Assembly: GCA_022266195.1 (NCBI GenBank)
Contig: WHVY01000004.1
Span: 7,705,501 to 7,769,500, forward strand
Reading direction: 5' to 3'
DNA length: 64,000 nucleotides
Origin: Tetranychus cinnabarinus
Taxonomy: Eukaryota > Arthropoda > Arachnida > Trombidiformes > Tetranychidae
Each line of letters begins with the position of its first letter. Positions within the stretch are counted from its first letter, which is position 1. A program made the position numbers and the translations under genes. This document shows positions 34,475 through 47,200 of this stretch, piece after piece. Below the pieces are notes generated by a model that was not told the origin of the DNA, did no database searches, and saw only the letters and a program-made list of their open reading frames with translations.

Positions 34475-35686
34475 ATGCTTAACTTAGAAGTCGAAACGTT
34501 GAAGCCTCGAGTTAGTTATCAACATCACACTCGACCACAAATTGATGACAAAATTAAAATAAATTGGTTTTTGATTCAATTCTTTACAAAGTGTTCGCTG
34601 AAAAGGAAAATTATTTGGAATGTAAGTGTGCTCATACTAATTGGGATTCCTATGATTATCCCTTTATTCAAGCAGAAATTTTCATTCGAATCAAATTTGG
34701 ATCGTATTTTAACTTTGAATGCTTCATCAGAAAATGTATTTTTGTTTTACATTTTACTCTTTCATCAATGGACTTTCCGAGAATCAGTTGTTGATCAAAT
34801 AAACCAACTTTGGTCAAACATCAATTTACCTGCTAATCAACAGCTCAAACGTCGCTTATTTAAAGAGAGATCAATGTGTGTAATTTTTCCCATTATATAT
34901 ATTTCATCTGGATTGCTGAATAAAATAACTTCGGAAGAATATGAATTTCTCGATTGGATTTCAATACTGCAAAGTGTCTTCTCTCTGTCTAATCGTCTGG
35001 CATTTGGCATATTTTATTGTTTCCTACATCTTCAATTTCTCATGGAAATGGCTATTCTATTAACTGCTTCATTTGATCGCGTTAACTATCTGATTGAACT
35101 GCAAGTTGAAAATGGTCCAACTTTGAGTGGAATCAAATCTATTCGTCGTCTTTACTCTGATATTGTCCAGTTAACCGATTATGTTGCAGAGTCACTTAAA
35201 ATATTCATCACACTGTTGTATTTGAAGACGTCTTATCGTATTGTTAGCATTTCTTATACAATGTTCGTTAGTGGTTATACTGTTTCGAAAACTTATTGGA
35301 TGGCTTTAGCCTATCTCGCTGGGCCTGTTCTCGTCTTATTCTTAACCTTTCGAATAATCAGAGTTAATATATCGGCGTTTGCATCTTTTGATGATTTATA
35401 TTCATTAACGCCCTATGCTACTACAAAAGAGATGAAATTTGAGGTAAGGTTATATTAAATGTGCTGAATTGCAATATCAATTGTGACTCTGCTATCAAAT
35501 TACCGAATATACTAATGTTTTATTTACCGACAGCTATTAATGTTCATTCATAGAGTTGCAAGGAATGATGTTGGACTAAAGTTTTGCAAATCAACTCTAA
35601 TCGGACCAAACTTTTTCTCAACTCTTTTAACCATTTGCATAGCATCGTTTTTCGTTGGAATCGCATTTGTTTTACAACCAAATTAA
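34475..35686 (+). CDS. Gustatory-type 7-TM receptor (GR5 of array)
   Basis: Exons 34475-35443 and 35534-35686 join in phase 0 and give 373 residues. It is five codons shorter than its relatives: the N-terminal run between SYQH and TRPQI is deleted, in frame. The array motifs are intact (DRILTLNASSE, HQWTFRESVVDQINQLW, LTDYVAES, SFDDLYSLTPYATTKEMK), although EYLFLF is ENVFLF. It looks mosaic. The stretch LLNKITSEEYEFLDWIS is shared with GR6, while LQSVFSLSNRLAFGIFYC right after it is identical to GR2. It is probably functional. Confidence 0.8.
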
Positions 35687-35989
35687 CATTAATTTTATTG
35701 AATCGCTTCACATAAAACGCATTTCTAAACTCAGTAAAAATTAAAAACTGTTATCAATCAATGTAACCATGAATTTCTAATAGTCATATTTAATTTCATA
35801 TTCATGCCATTGTGGCTACATAAAACGTAATAGTACTCATCCAGTAGTAAACTTATTAGGTAAACTTTTGTCTTGTACTGCAGTTGAATTGTAAAGATTG
35901 AAACACCGCCATTGTTCAATTATGTATGAACATCGATTAACAGAAACCTTTTGTTAAATCAAAATTGATTAGTTTTATTTTATTATTAA

Positions 35990-36480
35990 TTTTGTGTTAT
36001 TTTAACTAGTGGTTCAATTTCATTGTTCAATCACTTTTTTGAATTCGAAATACATTAATATGCTTCCCAAGAAAAAGTTGTCAAAGTTGTGCATTATTTG
36101 CTGTTTTACCGCAATATTGTCCCATTTTATTTACAATCATTTTTCATTTTCGTTCAAAGTTTCCATTTGAAAGCCTTCTATTTCATAGAATTAATTACTT
36201 TTGATTTAGATGAAATCAATATCCATAAATCTTGTTGACAACTTTCATTAATCAACAGGTCACCGTCAAAATTAAACGTTAAATTCAATCTAACCAAATC
36301 TTTCGCTGTCAATCCAATAACTTTTATCGTAAACTGTAATTGCTTAAAATTTATCCTGATTGAATGAGATTCAAAACTGCGCCAACTGATTGTAACATCA
36401 TGTCCCAAATGAAAGCCAGAAGTCCAACTAATAACCAAAAATCCCAAAATAAACTTTTCATTGACAATGTTTACGGTTAA
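35990..36480 (+). pseudogene. Deleted GR3-like receptor: promoter and first codons only
   Basis: Sequence from 35990 follows the GR3 upstream region (about 30530-30923). At 36400 it enters a 27-codon frame that ends with FIDNVYG and TAA, matching NFYIDNVYG in GR3. The homology to GR3 then stops at 36480 and resumes with sequence matching the region 3' of GR3 (about 32350 on). The rest of the GR3 copy was therefore deleted between codon ~25 and its 3' flank. An opposite-strand frame at 36178-36447 is only a shadow. Confidence 0.8.
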
Positions 36481-36857
36481 GAAGTTTATAATATAATATA
36501 ATATTTGGTCTTAAAAGTTAAAAGTTTTGATTTGTTGCCACACAATACAACTAATAATTGTAGCGCGATCAATTTAAATAGAAATCAGATGACAAAAACG
36601 AATGTAAATATTAACATTGATTTAAAGTACAAGTGTTATTATGCAGTAAGTAGAGCTAACATAACCTTTATGAGGAATTAAGACCGTTCGTCACCCAATA
36701 AAAACATTTAACATTTTATGAAAGCATTTATTCCAATACAACGAATAATCGATTAGATTTTAATACGTTCTCGATTTGAAATGGATTGCAGTATTTAATT
36801 GACATGCATCGAAACTTAAATGATGGTCCATTGGTAGCGTTTGAGTAACGACAATTT

Positions 36858-38067
36858 TTATTTTGATTGTAAAACGAATGCAATTCCAACACAAAACGAT
36901 GCTATGCAAATGGTTAGAAGAGTTGAGAAAAAGTTTGGTCCAATTAGTGTTGATTTGCAAAACTTTAGTCCAACATCGTTCCTTGCAACTCTATGAATGA
37001 ACATTAATAACTGTTGATAAATTAAAACAAAAGTAAATTTCAATTGAAATTATTTCAATTTAGGACAGATGATAGAATCTTACCTCAAATTTCATCTCTT
37101 TTGTTGTAGCGCATTGTGTTAGTGAATACAAATCATCGAAAGATGAATGTGCCGATATGTTAACTTTGATTACTCGAAAGGTTAGGATCAAGATGAGAAC
37201 GGGTCCGATGAAGAAGGCCAAGGCTTTCCAATAAGTGGTTGTAATTGTGTATTCACTAATGAACATTGTATAAGAAATGCTAACAATACGATAAGACGTT
37301 TTCAAATACATCAGTGTGATGAATATTTTAAGTGACTCTGCAACATAATCGGTTAACTGGACAATATCAGAGTAAAGACGACGAATAGATTTGATTTCAC
37401 TCAAAGTTGGACCATTTTCAACTTGCAGTTCAATCAGATAGTTAACATGATCAAATGAAACAGCTAAAAGAATTACAATTTCAATGAAAAATTGAAAATA
37501 CAAGCAACAATAAAATATTCCATAAACCGCGAAATGAACGAAACACAAGACTTTTTGTAGCATTGAAATCCAATCGAGAAATTCATATTCTTCCGAAGTT
37601 ATTTTATTCAGCAATCCAGATGAAATATATATAATGGGAAAAATTACACACATTGACCTTTCTCTAAATAGGCGACTCTTGATACGTTGATTAGCAGGTA
37701 AATTGATGTTTGACCAAAGTTGGTTTATTTGATCAACAACTGATTCTCTGAATGTCCATTGATGAAAGAGTATAAGATAAAACAAAAATAAATATTCTGA
37801 TGAAGCATTTAAGGTCAAAATACGATCCAAATTTGTTTCAAACGAAAAGTTGTGTTTGGATAAAGCGATAATAATAGGAGTCACAATTAATATAATAACA
37901 CTAACATTCCAAATAATTTTACTTTTTAGCGAACAATTAGTAAAGAATTGAATTAAAAGCCAATTTATTTTAATTTTTTCATCAATTTGTGGTCGAGTGT
38001 TTGTTACAAAAATTTTATGCTGATAACTCACTCGAGGCCTTAACTTTTCCACCTTTAAATCAGACAT
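36858..38067 (-). CDS. Gustatory-type 7-TM receptor (GR6 of array)
   Basis: Exons 37084-38067 and 36858-37010 join in phase 0 and give 378 residues starting MSDLKVEKLRPRVSYQHK. The start is the ATG aligned with GR4; an in-frame TTG at 38112 upstream is not supported. Motifs are DRILTLNASSEYLFLF, HQWTFRESVVDQINQLW, LTDYVAES and SFDDLYSLTQCATTKEMK, where TPYATT has become TQCATT. Exon 2 ends FVLQSK. It is the duplicate partner of GR4, with a patch of complete identity and a C-terminal exon almost identical to GR4's. Confidence 0.8.
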
Positions 38068-38455
38068 TTCAATGTTTTTGAGATTTAAAGATTGAATCCA
38101 GTTACATATCAAGATCTATCCTCACACAATAGGTCACACAAGTTACATTAGCTTGGTCAGTCTCAATAAAGGTTAAAATTGTTCAATGAAACCATATTCT
38201 GAGATTTAAAAGGTGAACATATCGATATGGATTCATCGATGACTCCAAATATAATATCAATAATCATTAAGTAGTAAAATAAATTTCATGAATAAAGATC
38301 GTTTCTTGCAACAGTAAATACATTTAATTTTTAGCAAATCAATATTTAACATTTTTAAAAAAATACAAATGCAATGTTATATTAAAAAAGGACGATTAAT
38401 GATGAAATTTAAAAGCAATATTTCGAACAGAAATTGAACTTAAAGAAGCAACTTT
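38068..38455. other. Intergenic, GR6 promoter side
   Basis: This holds the upstream region of GR6 and the 3' flank of the coiled-coil gene. Part of the GR6 upstream ('gatcttgatatgt' in the minus sense) is shared with GR4. Nothing else was recognised. Confidence 0.55.
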
Positions 38456-39874
38456 TTATTGTTGAGGTTGAGTTGAATAAGTGGTGAAGCCTTTAAACAT
38501 GATTGCCGAATTGATAACAGGAATTGCTGTTTTAGCCAACTTCTTTTCCAACCGACGAGCTGACCTGGATCCGTGGTGACGATGATGTCTACGGTGCTTT
38601 CCATGATGTTCGGGTTCGGCTGGATCACTTTCCATCGCATTTGGATTAGTAAACTGATTGGGATTATCAGCATTAGCATTGGCAGTATAACTTGTTCCCA
38701 TTCCATGTTTACTTGCGTGTCTTCGCGATCTGGATGATCTTTTTCCAGACAGCAAAGTTTCAAGAGACAACTTTTCTTGTCTCAACTGTTCAATCATTGA
38801 TCTTAGATTGTTCATCTCCATCATCATGTTTTGCTGAACATTATCACTTGAATTATAATTTGGATTACTGGAAGCTCCGTTGCTTGAGCCAACCTGATAT
38901 TGCTTGTTACCAGTACTCATAGCTGTTGAAGACATGATGGGTTGATTACCAGAATGTGTTACCATTTGTTGTTGTTGATATTGTGATTGATGTGAGAACT
39001 GATTGGAAGAGTTCATTGATAGTTCACTCGTTGATCGAGATAAATCAAATCGAGTTCTTTCCAGTTGAGCTGTTAATGAATTTACTTCTCCAGTCAATTT
39101 ACTGATTTTGATGTCTCGAGCTGCTATTTGAGAAGACATTTCTTGCATGTTCATTTCTTTTGGTACATCAAATTGATGATATGCCACTGGTCCGGTGTTT
39201 TCCTGGACTTCATTCTCCAGCTCCACAATACGTTGCTTTAGCCTTTCATTTTCAGTTCGTAACTGGGTGATTGCATTGTTAGCAGATGATTTCAAAGCAT
39301 CATATTCATCTTGCGAAGATTTCAATTCATCTTTCAAGTCTTGAGCATATTTCAAATTTTTCTTCATAGCGTCATTGGTTGCTTCTAAAACGGACAGTAA
39401 TCTAATGTTATCCTCTTTCAATTGTATCAGCTGTTGCTCTAAATCGACCAATCCAGGGTTTAAAGAAGGTCCAACTGATGTTGATGTATCAATCTTTGAG
39501 AGAGATGTCAACATGTTGTCTATTTTATTGGTAATCGAGACACCATCAATATTTGGAACATCAAGAGCTGAAAGTTCAATCCAAGAAGCATCACAGTCAC
39601 TGTGTTCACAATCAGAGCTACATTCATCTTGGGAATCGCTTCCACTTCCACTGCTTAGCATTTCTTTTTCCTGTCGACTTGATCGATCAATCTCACTAGG
39701 TTTCAATGTAGATGTGTTGGAAGGATTGAACGAGGAATCCAATTTACCGCCATGGAATGAAGATGGAGCTGAGTTTGATACCATAGGTGAAGGGTCGGCC
39801 ATGATAACACCAAAAGCATTATTGGTACTTGATGCAAACCCGGCAGGCTCACTGGGGGAAAGTGAATTAACCAT
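38456..39874 (-). CDS. Coiled-coil protein, function unknown
   Basis: A single exon encodes 472 residues. Residues 1-100 are Ser-rich and disordered, with an acidic patch (DSQDECSSDCEHSDCD). Residues ~145-235 and ~255-290 form heptad coiled coils, for example LEQQLIQLKEDNIRLLSVLE and ITQLRTENERLKQRIVELEN. A Gln/Asn/Ser-rich stretch, a short third coil (MMMEMNNLRSMIEQLRQEKL) and a His/Arg-rich basic run (HHGKHRRHHRHHGS) follow. The basic segment could bind nucleic acid or membranes, but that is a guess. I do not recognise the family. The frame is long and open with no competing frame, so it is a real gene. The ATG at 39874 is the first in frame. Confidence 0.8.
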   Translation of the reverse strand: MVNSLSPSEPAGFASSTNNAFGVIMADPSPMVSNSAPSSFHGGKLDSSFNPSNTSTLKPSEIDRSSRQEKEMLSSGSGSDSQDECSSDCEHSDCDASWIELSALDVPNIDGVSITNKIDNMLTSLSKIDTSTSVGPSLNPGLVDLEQQLIQLKEDNIRLLSVLEATNDAMKKNLKYAQDLKDELKSSQDEYDALKSSANNAITQLRTENERLKQRIVELENEVQENTGPVAYHQFDVPKEMNMQEMSSQIAARDIKISKLTGEVNSLTAQLERTRFDLSRSTSELSMNSSNQFSHQSQYQQQQMVTHSGNQPIMSSTAMSTGNKQYQVGSSNGASSNPNYNSSDNVQQNMMMEMNNLRSMIEQLRQEKLSLETLLSGKRSSRSRRHASKHGMGTSYTANANADNPNQFTNPNAMESDPAEPEHHGKHRRHHRHHGSRSARRLEKKLAKTAIPVINSAIMFKGFTTYSTQPQQ

Positions 39875-41241
39875 TATTCAATAAAAAACAAAAACAGAAT
39901 AAAAGATTGGTTCAAGTTAATAGGTGAATGGCAAAACTGTAAATGGTTTGTAAAAGGCTGAAAAATATGTTTATATGAAGTTGCCTTTCATGCGTCACAC
40001 TGGCCTCAGATATAAACAGGTTTTATCAGGAGATTATGGCTAATAAGGCTTTGATGGGAAGCACGATTAAGAAGATAAATCCAATGACCTGGTTTAGAGA
40101 AGTAACAAAAGAAAAGCAAACGCAATATCAAAGCAACTTTACTAAATTTTGAATTGGTAGTGATACGTGTCTCAACAAAAAGAAATTAACTTTCCTGGTT
40201 TCACGTTAAGCACGCAGGTAATGACGGAAGAGTGAGAAAGTTGAAACTTGTCTTCGTAGTTATCATTATGATTAGCATTATTTAATGTTGTTGATGACGA
40301 TCATCTGAACGTTCACTTAACTAAACTCAACAATATCAGGTTTACAAGTAGCCTTGGTTACCGGTTGCATTGACCAGTGACAATCAACTACGAAATTTAA
40401 TCGTTGTTTTTCATCAAACCCATTTCGCTTTGGTTCAATGAACAATTAATTAATTTTTTTAAAACTCACTTCGATTGTTTTTCTCGCAATTTAATATAAA
40501 AAAGCAGCAAGACTTCACTGTATCTACCTTGATGCTTCTAAAGGTGATAAATGTTGGTTATTTTGCTCAATCGATAACCTAGCAACTTGAGTTAAAATTG
40601 CCAATTAAAATCTATTCAATTGTTCAATTGAATTGACTTTATTGACTAATTGATGAGGAAGATACAAGGAAATTCCCAATAATAACAATGAATACATTTA
40701 GTCTATTACCTTGATTTGTAGTCAAACAATCAGAAATAACTTAAATCTTAGAAATGTTTGATTTTATTGTGATCTTTTTTTTTAAATCGTTCAAGTTCAA
40801 GTTATAACTAGCAAACTTGAGTGATAATTTATGTATGAATACAATTAAAATTGGAATGAATGAGAAAAGCAAAAAGAAAGGCTAATTATCAATTCTAATT
40901 ATCGATAAAATTGTCATCAGAAGAAACATGTAAATTGACAAATTGATTGTAAAATCATTACAATGTAAAATGTGGTAAAAAAACAGGCAAATTTGATTAT
41001 TTAAGTAACAGTTGTTGAGTTGATAAACAACAATTAGTCGGTTCAAGTTGAAAGCAACATGAGCTATCAGCTAATTGAAAGTATTTGAATTTTTGTAAAA
41101 TGAGCGCATTTGTAACAACAGTTAAATAAAACAAAAGAAACAGAAAGAAAGCAAAAGATGTCTCTAGATCTTTCTAAATGATACTTTCAATCTTATCAAA
41201 TGTTCAACATTTTATAATATTTAGTGGCCATGGCAGTTGAT
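39875..41241. other. Intergenic, coiled-coil gene upstream
   Basis: This region lies between two minus-strand genes and carries the promoter side of the coiled-coil gene. One TATCGATA (DRE-type palindrome) lies at 40910-40917. No coding sequence was recognised. Confidence 0.55.
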
Positions 41242-44200
41242 TTAATTGTTTCTGAAACCATATTCAGATGATGAAGATGATCCATCCATTTGATTGCACA
41301 GTTCAAGGTGAATTGTTGATCGCGGTTGGTTGTAGTTCAACTCTTTTCTCAGTGATCGACCAATGTTAATCCTTTGGTTGGGATCAGTAAACAAAGAGTA
41401 AAGGTTGCCTCGTTGTTTTGGCTGTTCAGTGACACGTCCCCAGCTTGTGTTGGAATTAATCAACGATGAGGTTCTCATTGAGGATAAAGGCGATGATGAT
41501 GATGATCGGAAGCATTTCAATTCAGTTTCCAGGAGACAATTGTCGTTACCATTTAGAGTAACTTCACGTTCATTGATATTTACATTTGTTAATCTTGGAT
41601 TGTTGTTGCCATCACATGGTTTCAACAAATCTTTTAATGATGATCGATACAGTGATGATCCTGATTTCCCTGTGATTCTTGCATTATTCAACATGCTCAT
41701 TGAACCAACTGGATTGGGTGGAAGTATCCTTCTTGATCTCTCTCTTGGATGGACTGGTTGACTTGGAGACGGTGGTGTCTCTTTAACCGTGTTTGATCTG
41801 ATAGGATGGTTGTCCATCATGTAATCATAAGCAACCTCTTCATAAATGTGATACTCAGGAAGGGAATGGTAAGACGACTCGCTGGCTGTTTCATTATTAC
41901 TGAATATATTTGGCACCAACTCGATTGAGCTTCTAAATTCGGCTGAACTGGGTCGAGATCTTTCTTTGGTTCTGGTTGTATAGGATTTTTCCCTTAACCG
42001 TACAGTTTCCAGTTTGGGTAAACGATTTTCAATTGAATTTTTCATTTCAATTTCATCCAGAATACCAAGCATACATTTTGCCATTTCGCTTATTTTACTC
42101 TTTGACGTTGGATCCAACATGGCATCTGGGTTATCCGTTGGCATACCATTTCTTGTTGGCCTCTGTTTTTGGTATTTCCCATTTGGATGATTTAAAGATA
42201 CCTGACTACCAGAATGATTGAGATTTTTATTATGGTAAAGATAATTCGACGATTCGCTTTGGTAAGTTGCTACATTAATTTCATTGGTTCCTTCATCTAG
42301 GCTCATTTGATCAGATGGATGATGGTTATTGGTATTTTCTGTGTAACTCGTAAAAGTTTCACTGGCGTGCTCTGTGATAATAAATAAAAGAGAATTAAGG
42401 AAAAAAAAGAAAAGATAAGTATCGGTAAAATCTTGATTCAATGTAACAAATTGTGTTGTTTATTGTTATTGGTTGTCTTATTGAATGTTTCAATCTTTTG
42501 TTTTCTAGGTAACTTCAGCCTTTTTTTTATATCTCCCTTTCAATCCCGTTAACTTGCTAAATGGATTGATGGATATGTTTCATTGAAAGGCTTAATCAAA
42601 TAACCGGATTTCCATGCTGTTGTCTCACCATGTTTCTCATCTTTAACCTCATCTAATGATTCTAGTCTATTACTACATTCCAATCTCCTTTTATTGACCA
42701 TAACTTACATTCACCGTCCAAAAGTCTTTATGGCCATTTCGTGATAATAATGGAAACAACAACATTCAACTTGAAGAAACCAACTTCCCTACCGGTTTCT
42801 TGTGGATTCCCTTCATGCAACTCATTATCCTTTCCTAATCTAAAACAATTTACAGTTTTTCTTGTTCTCCTGTTTTCATGATAAATTGTGATAGACAGAA
42901 GCTGATAGCTGAATAATGTAAGTATGAATTTGCCTACTATTGAACTACCTGTTTTCATGTGAATCGTGAAAAATTAACAGCATCACTCATATTTACTCTC
43001 TTTCCTACTTTCAAATATACCTGCATGTTGTTCAAGCTGAACTTTATTCAGTTTTAATCTGTTTACTTGTTTTCGGTTCAAGTCAGATTTTATTGATTAT
43101 AATTTTTAAAATAAAAACAAACACATTTTTGACATTGTCTTGTAAAAAAAGAAGGTAAATGATTAACTAAATCAATTATGATGTTCATTATTGCAAAAGT
43201 CTTTTCACCCAAGACCCATCTCTTAATTTTATACCCAAAATTATTAGCCCCAGGGTCATCTAACCTGACTTCAATTATTTTCCTAATGGAATGTTGACCT
43301 TAATCTTGTTCAGCAGGTTATTGTCAATTATTAACATTGTAAAGTTATTAAATAATCTATGATTTAAACTATAGCTTGGTAAGATTTGTCAATCGATCAG
43401 CTGGTTGGAGAAAAGGCTTAACAAAAATTGTCTCTTTTATCAAAGTGTTGAATCTTTTGCCATGACACTATGATTCAGATTCAAAAGCTTTGAATTTACA
43501 CTTTCAAGTTGACGGTTTTGCTGAAAAGGGTTTGTATTTGTTTGACTTTCACACTCTTGATCAACCAAAATTAAAAGATTGAGTATTCAAATTGAAACTA
43601 ACCTTGTGATTTTGTTTTATTCATTTTATTTCCAGTTCGATATTTTTCTTCAATCATCTTGACATACGGAATGTCCAATGGATCATCTCGAACTTGTTTA
43701 TACAAATCATTTGGCTCTTTGAGTGTCGACAAGGAGGTAAATTCAGAATCATTTGATGTGATTTGGGTTGTTGGCAAAGCAATTGGTTCATTGAAACGTT
43801 TCCCATAGAGAAGTGAATCAATCTCATTCTCTAAAGATTGAGCAGCATTGAACATTCCCGATTCAATGGACGATCTTAGGTTGGCACAAATTGGATCTTT
43901 TAATATTGATTTAGTGGAAAAAGTGACTGCAGATGATTTTAATGATGAACAGCTTCCAATACCATGATTAATGCCATTATAAATAGAGTTGCTATTATTA
44001 CTGTTACTGATATGCTTATTAATATTGTCGTTATTAATGATATTATTACTGTTGTTGTTGCTTTCAGTAATTCCGTTAACTCTATTATCATTAATACTAC
44101 TTGCACTACTATCAGTATTAAGATGGCCTGAGGTAACAGCTATTTGAGCCACGGAAGAGGTGTTAGTTGCTGCCAATGAGATTGGTCTCTCTGTTGGCTG

Positions 44201-47200
44201 TATTGGGTAATCAGCTATTTCAAGAGAGGTATTGCTGGATATATTTAGGGTTGCAGGTTGATAATTGGTAAATGGTGTTATCATCACCTCATCAAATCGG
44301 ACTGACTTATTAAATGAAGATGAAGAGGTTAAAGAGGTTAAGGAAGAAGATGAATAGTGTTGTTGTTGCTGTTGACCAATGACATCAAGAGATGTAGCTG
44401 ATGGCATTTGTGTTGGTGTTGCTCGTCCAACATCGGCTGAGACAGCAGACGATGTTAACACTGGTTCCATTGATTGATGATCGTGAATTTGTGAAGGTGG
44501 ATTGTTGATTCGATTGTATCTTGTACAGTTTAATGAAGGATGGCCATTTTGATGATACGATGCTAAAGGTGAGTAATGATTTTGAGAATACCAAGGTTCA
44601 GGTGAGCCTGTTGCTGGTAAACGTTTACTTTTACTCATCATTGTTGAACCATTGCTAGAGGCAGCTATTGATGATGATGGTGATAATGAGCCAGATATGA
44701 TTGAGCTTTGCTGGTAAATTTGATTAGAAGTATTAGCACCCTGGATAACTCCGACCGATAAAGAAGACGATAAAGATGCAAGACCTGGGGTTATCTTTAA
44801 ATTGCTGACTGTTCTAGGAATAACTGTTGACGCTGGACTGGTTGATCGACTTGAAATTACTGGACTTGCAACCCGTGAATCAGTTGGAGTTGATGTAGAA
44901 GATTCACATTTTTGAATTGCACTTATAAGAGATTGACGGAGAGTCAATAGATGTTCAAGATGTGCTGTCGAGGACTGAGTTTTCAATCGAGTTACCATTT
45001 TGTTATTATATAAGCTAGATACTGAATTGGATGATGTACTATTTGTGAGGGAAGGAGCACAACAGTTTGACGATGTTATCCGTGCATCATGAGGTTTAAT
45101 GGATGACAATTTTGACTTTGAAAGGGAATCGGAATAATGAGGTTTACTGTTGTTGCAGATTGTATTTAAACTGGTTAACCGTTGGAGTGCTGGTATTGAT
45201 GAAGACGAATGTGATGACACCATAACAAGACAGGAATTGTCTTGTTGGCCATTGATTTGCAATTTATCACTGACGGACGAGATATCGGCTGTTTTATAAG
45301 GTAAAAGGTTGGATATTGATTCTGGAACTTCGGGTGTTGGACAGAGACTTTTGTAACCACTATCAATAGAGTTGGAACCTGCATAGCCAATTGAATCAGC
45401 ATCACTTGAACAACAGGAATGTAAATGATTAGGAGAGCAACGGAGAGATCGGTCAGACAACATTCGCCTACATCGACGTCTTGCTCGTTGGTTAATAACC
45501 TTGCTTCGAGTTACATCATAATCATCTGAATCACTATAAGGATCACTTGAAGTTAGACAACTAATGGTGTCTAAAAGAGGATTAGCCAAGGAAGAGTTTG
45601 ACCCAGAATCACTTTGATATCCAACTAGATTTGTTGATGGTTTATCATTATTTGATTGACGAGCAGCTAAAAATTTATTCCTATTAACAGGTATGGGTCG
45701 AAATTTTTGATTCTTATCATTGTTAGTGTCACTATTTTTGATACTATTTTCAGTACCAGACTCGTCTCCCGTTGAAAGAGAAGTGACTAATTGTGGTGTG
45801 TCTTTAACCACAGCTGACTCCTTCGTTTGAGAAGCTGACATTTCTTTGTAATTATTAACATTAGCTTTTCCCGTTTGATTTTCAGTTTCTGGTGAACTGG
45901 AGCTGCTAATACTTTCCGAATGAACAACATTGGTTACTGGAGGTGTTAAAGGTACTGTGCAAGGTTTACTATCACTATCTTTACTACTGGTACTGTTTGG
46001 ATTAATGCTGAGCGATGAAGTAGACGACAATTCCATTAGGGTTGATCTGGATCGATCATCCCGTTGTCCTGAACCTGAGATCATATCTTCAAAAGTTGCA
46101 TACATGTTCCACATTTGTTTGGTAAAATCATCTCCTTGGTGACTTAATTCCGTCTATTACGAAGCAATTAGTTAAAAAGAGAGAAAAAAGTAAATGGTAA
46201 ATTAGCTTTTTATAATTAGATTGATATTAATTGTTGTTGACTGGTTGAATGGTCTTTTTAAGGCGACAAAGAAAGGGAAAAAAAGTTACTCATTTCTTGC
46301 TGTAAGAGTAAAGTATCAATAGAAAGACAAAACTACTTTGAGCCTCTAATTTCAAGTTAAATTGATATTGTTTCCAACAATGATCAAGATAATCGATGAA
46401 AGTTCTCACTCCCAGTGGAAGTAACAACGAAACCTTACCATGTCTACCATGAGCATCTATTTTATGTCTTTTTGTTTCTTTTTCTTCTTTAACAGTTTGC
46501 TTTATTGAAAGTTGTTAAGTGAAACAACTTGAATTACCAACAATCCATCGGGAATAAATCTTGCATCAAGACAAGAGACACAAAAAAAGAGTGAAAATAA
46601 TAGTGAACCAAAATGGAGGCCGAAAAAAAGAACTGCTGATTGACAAAATTGCCATGGCGTATACATTACATAATGGATTCAGTTGGTCTGATTGATTATA
46701 ATACTGTAAAAATGGCACTTCAGGAATAAAGAATCAAACTAAGGAGTTACCGAAGGAAACGAAAAAAATATATTTTTAAATCAAAGGTAGATGATGACAA
46801 TGAGAGAGTATAATTACAAAGGAAAGAGGAAAGGTGGAGTAGAAAAGGTTGGCTGGTTGGATGAAGATGGAAAAATGGACTTGCTGACGAAGAGATAAAT
46901 AATGAAATAGAGGGAACCACAGGAAATGGGAATGATGGTGATGAGGATCAAACGATTAAGATGAAAAATGGTCAAAGCTGTTCAATTTTTTTTCCTACTC
47001 TTCTCCTTGTTTTGGCCTTTTGGGTTTAATGTTATATACTTGAGTTTACATTGTCAGATGGAGTAAAGTCTAAGGGAATGAGATAATGATAGCAAGTTGT
47101 GAAGATGCTCTCAAGATGTGGTAACGGAACAAGGAAATACCAGAATGGAAAAGGATTGAGAAACTGGATAATTTCATGGAAGATGGTTGAAAGAAGGAGG

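Noticed and set aside
36178..36447. 89-codon minus-strand frame between GR5 and GR6
   Set aside because: It is the antisense shadow of the GR3-like promoter and relic start.
38440..38763. Second frame overlapping the coiled-coil gene
   Set aside because: It lies inside the longer frame in another phase and has no recognisable features.
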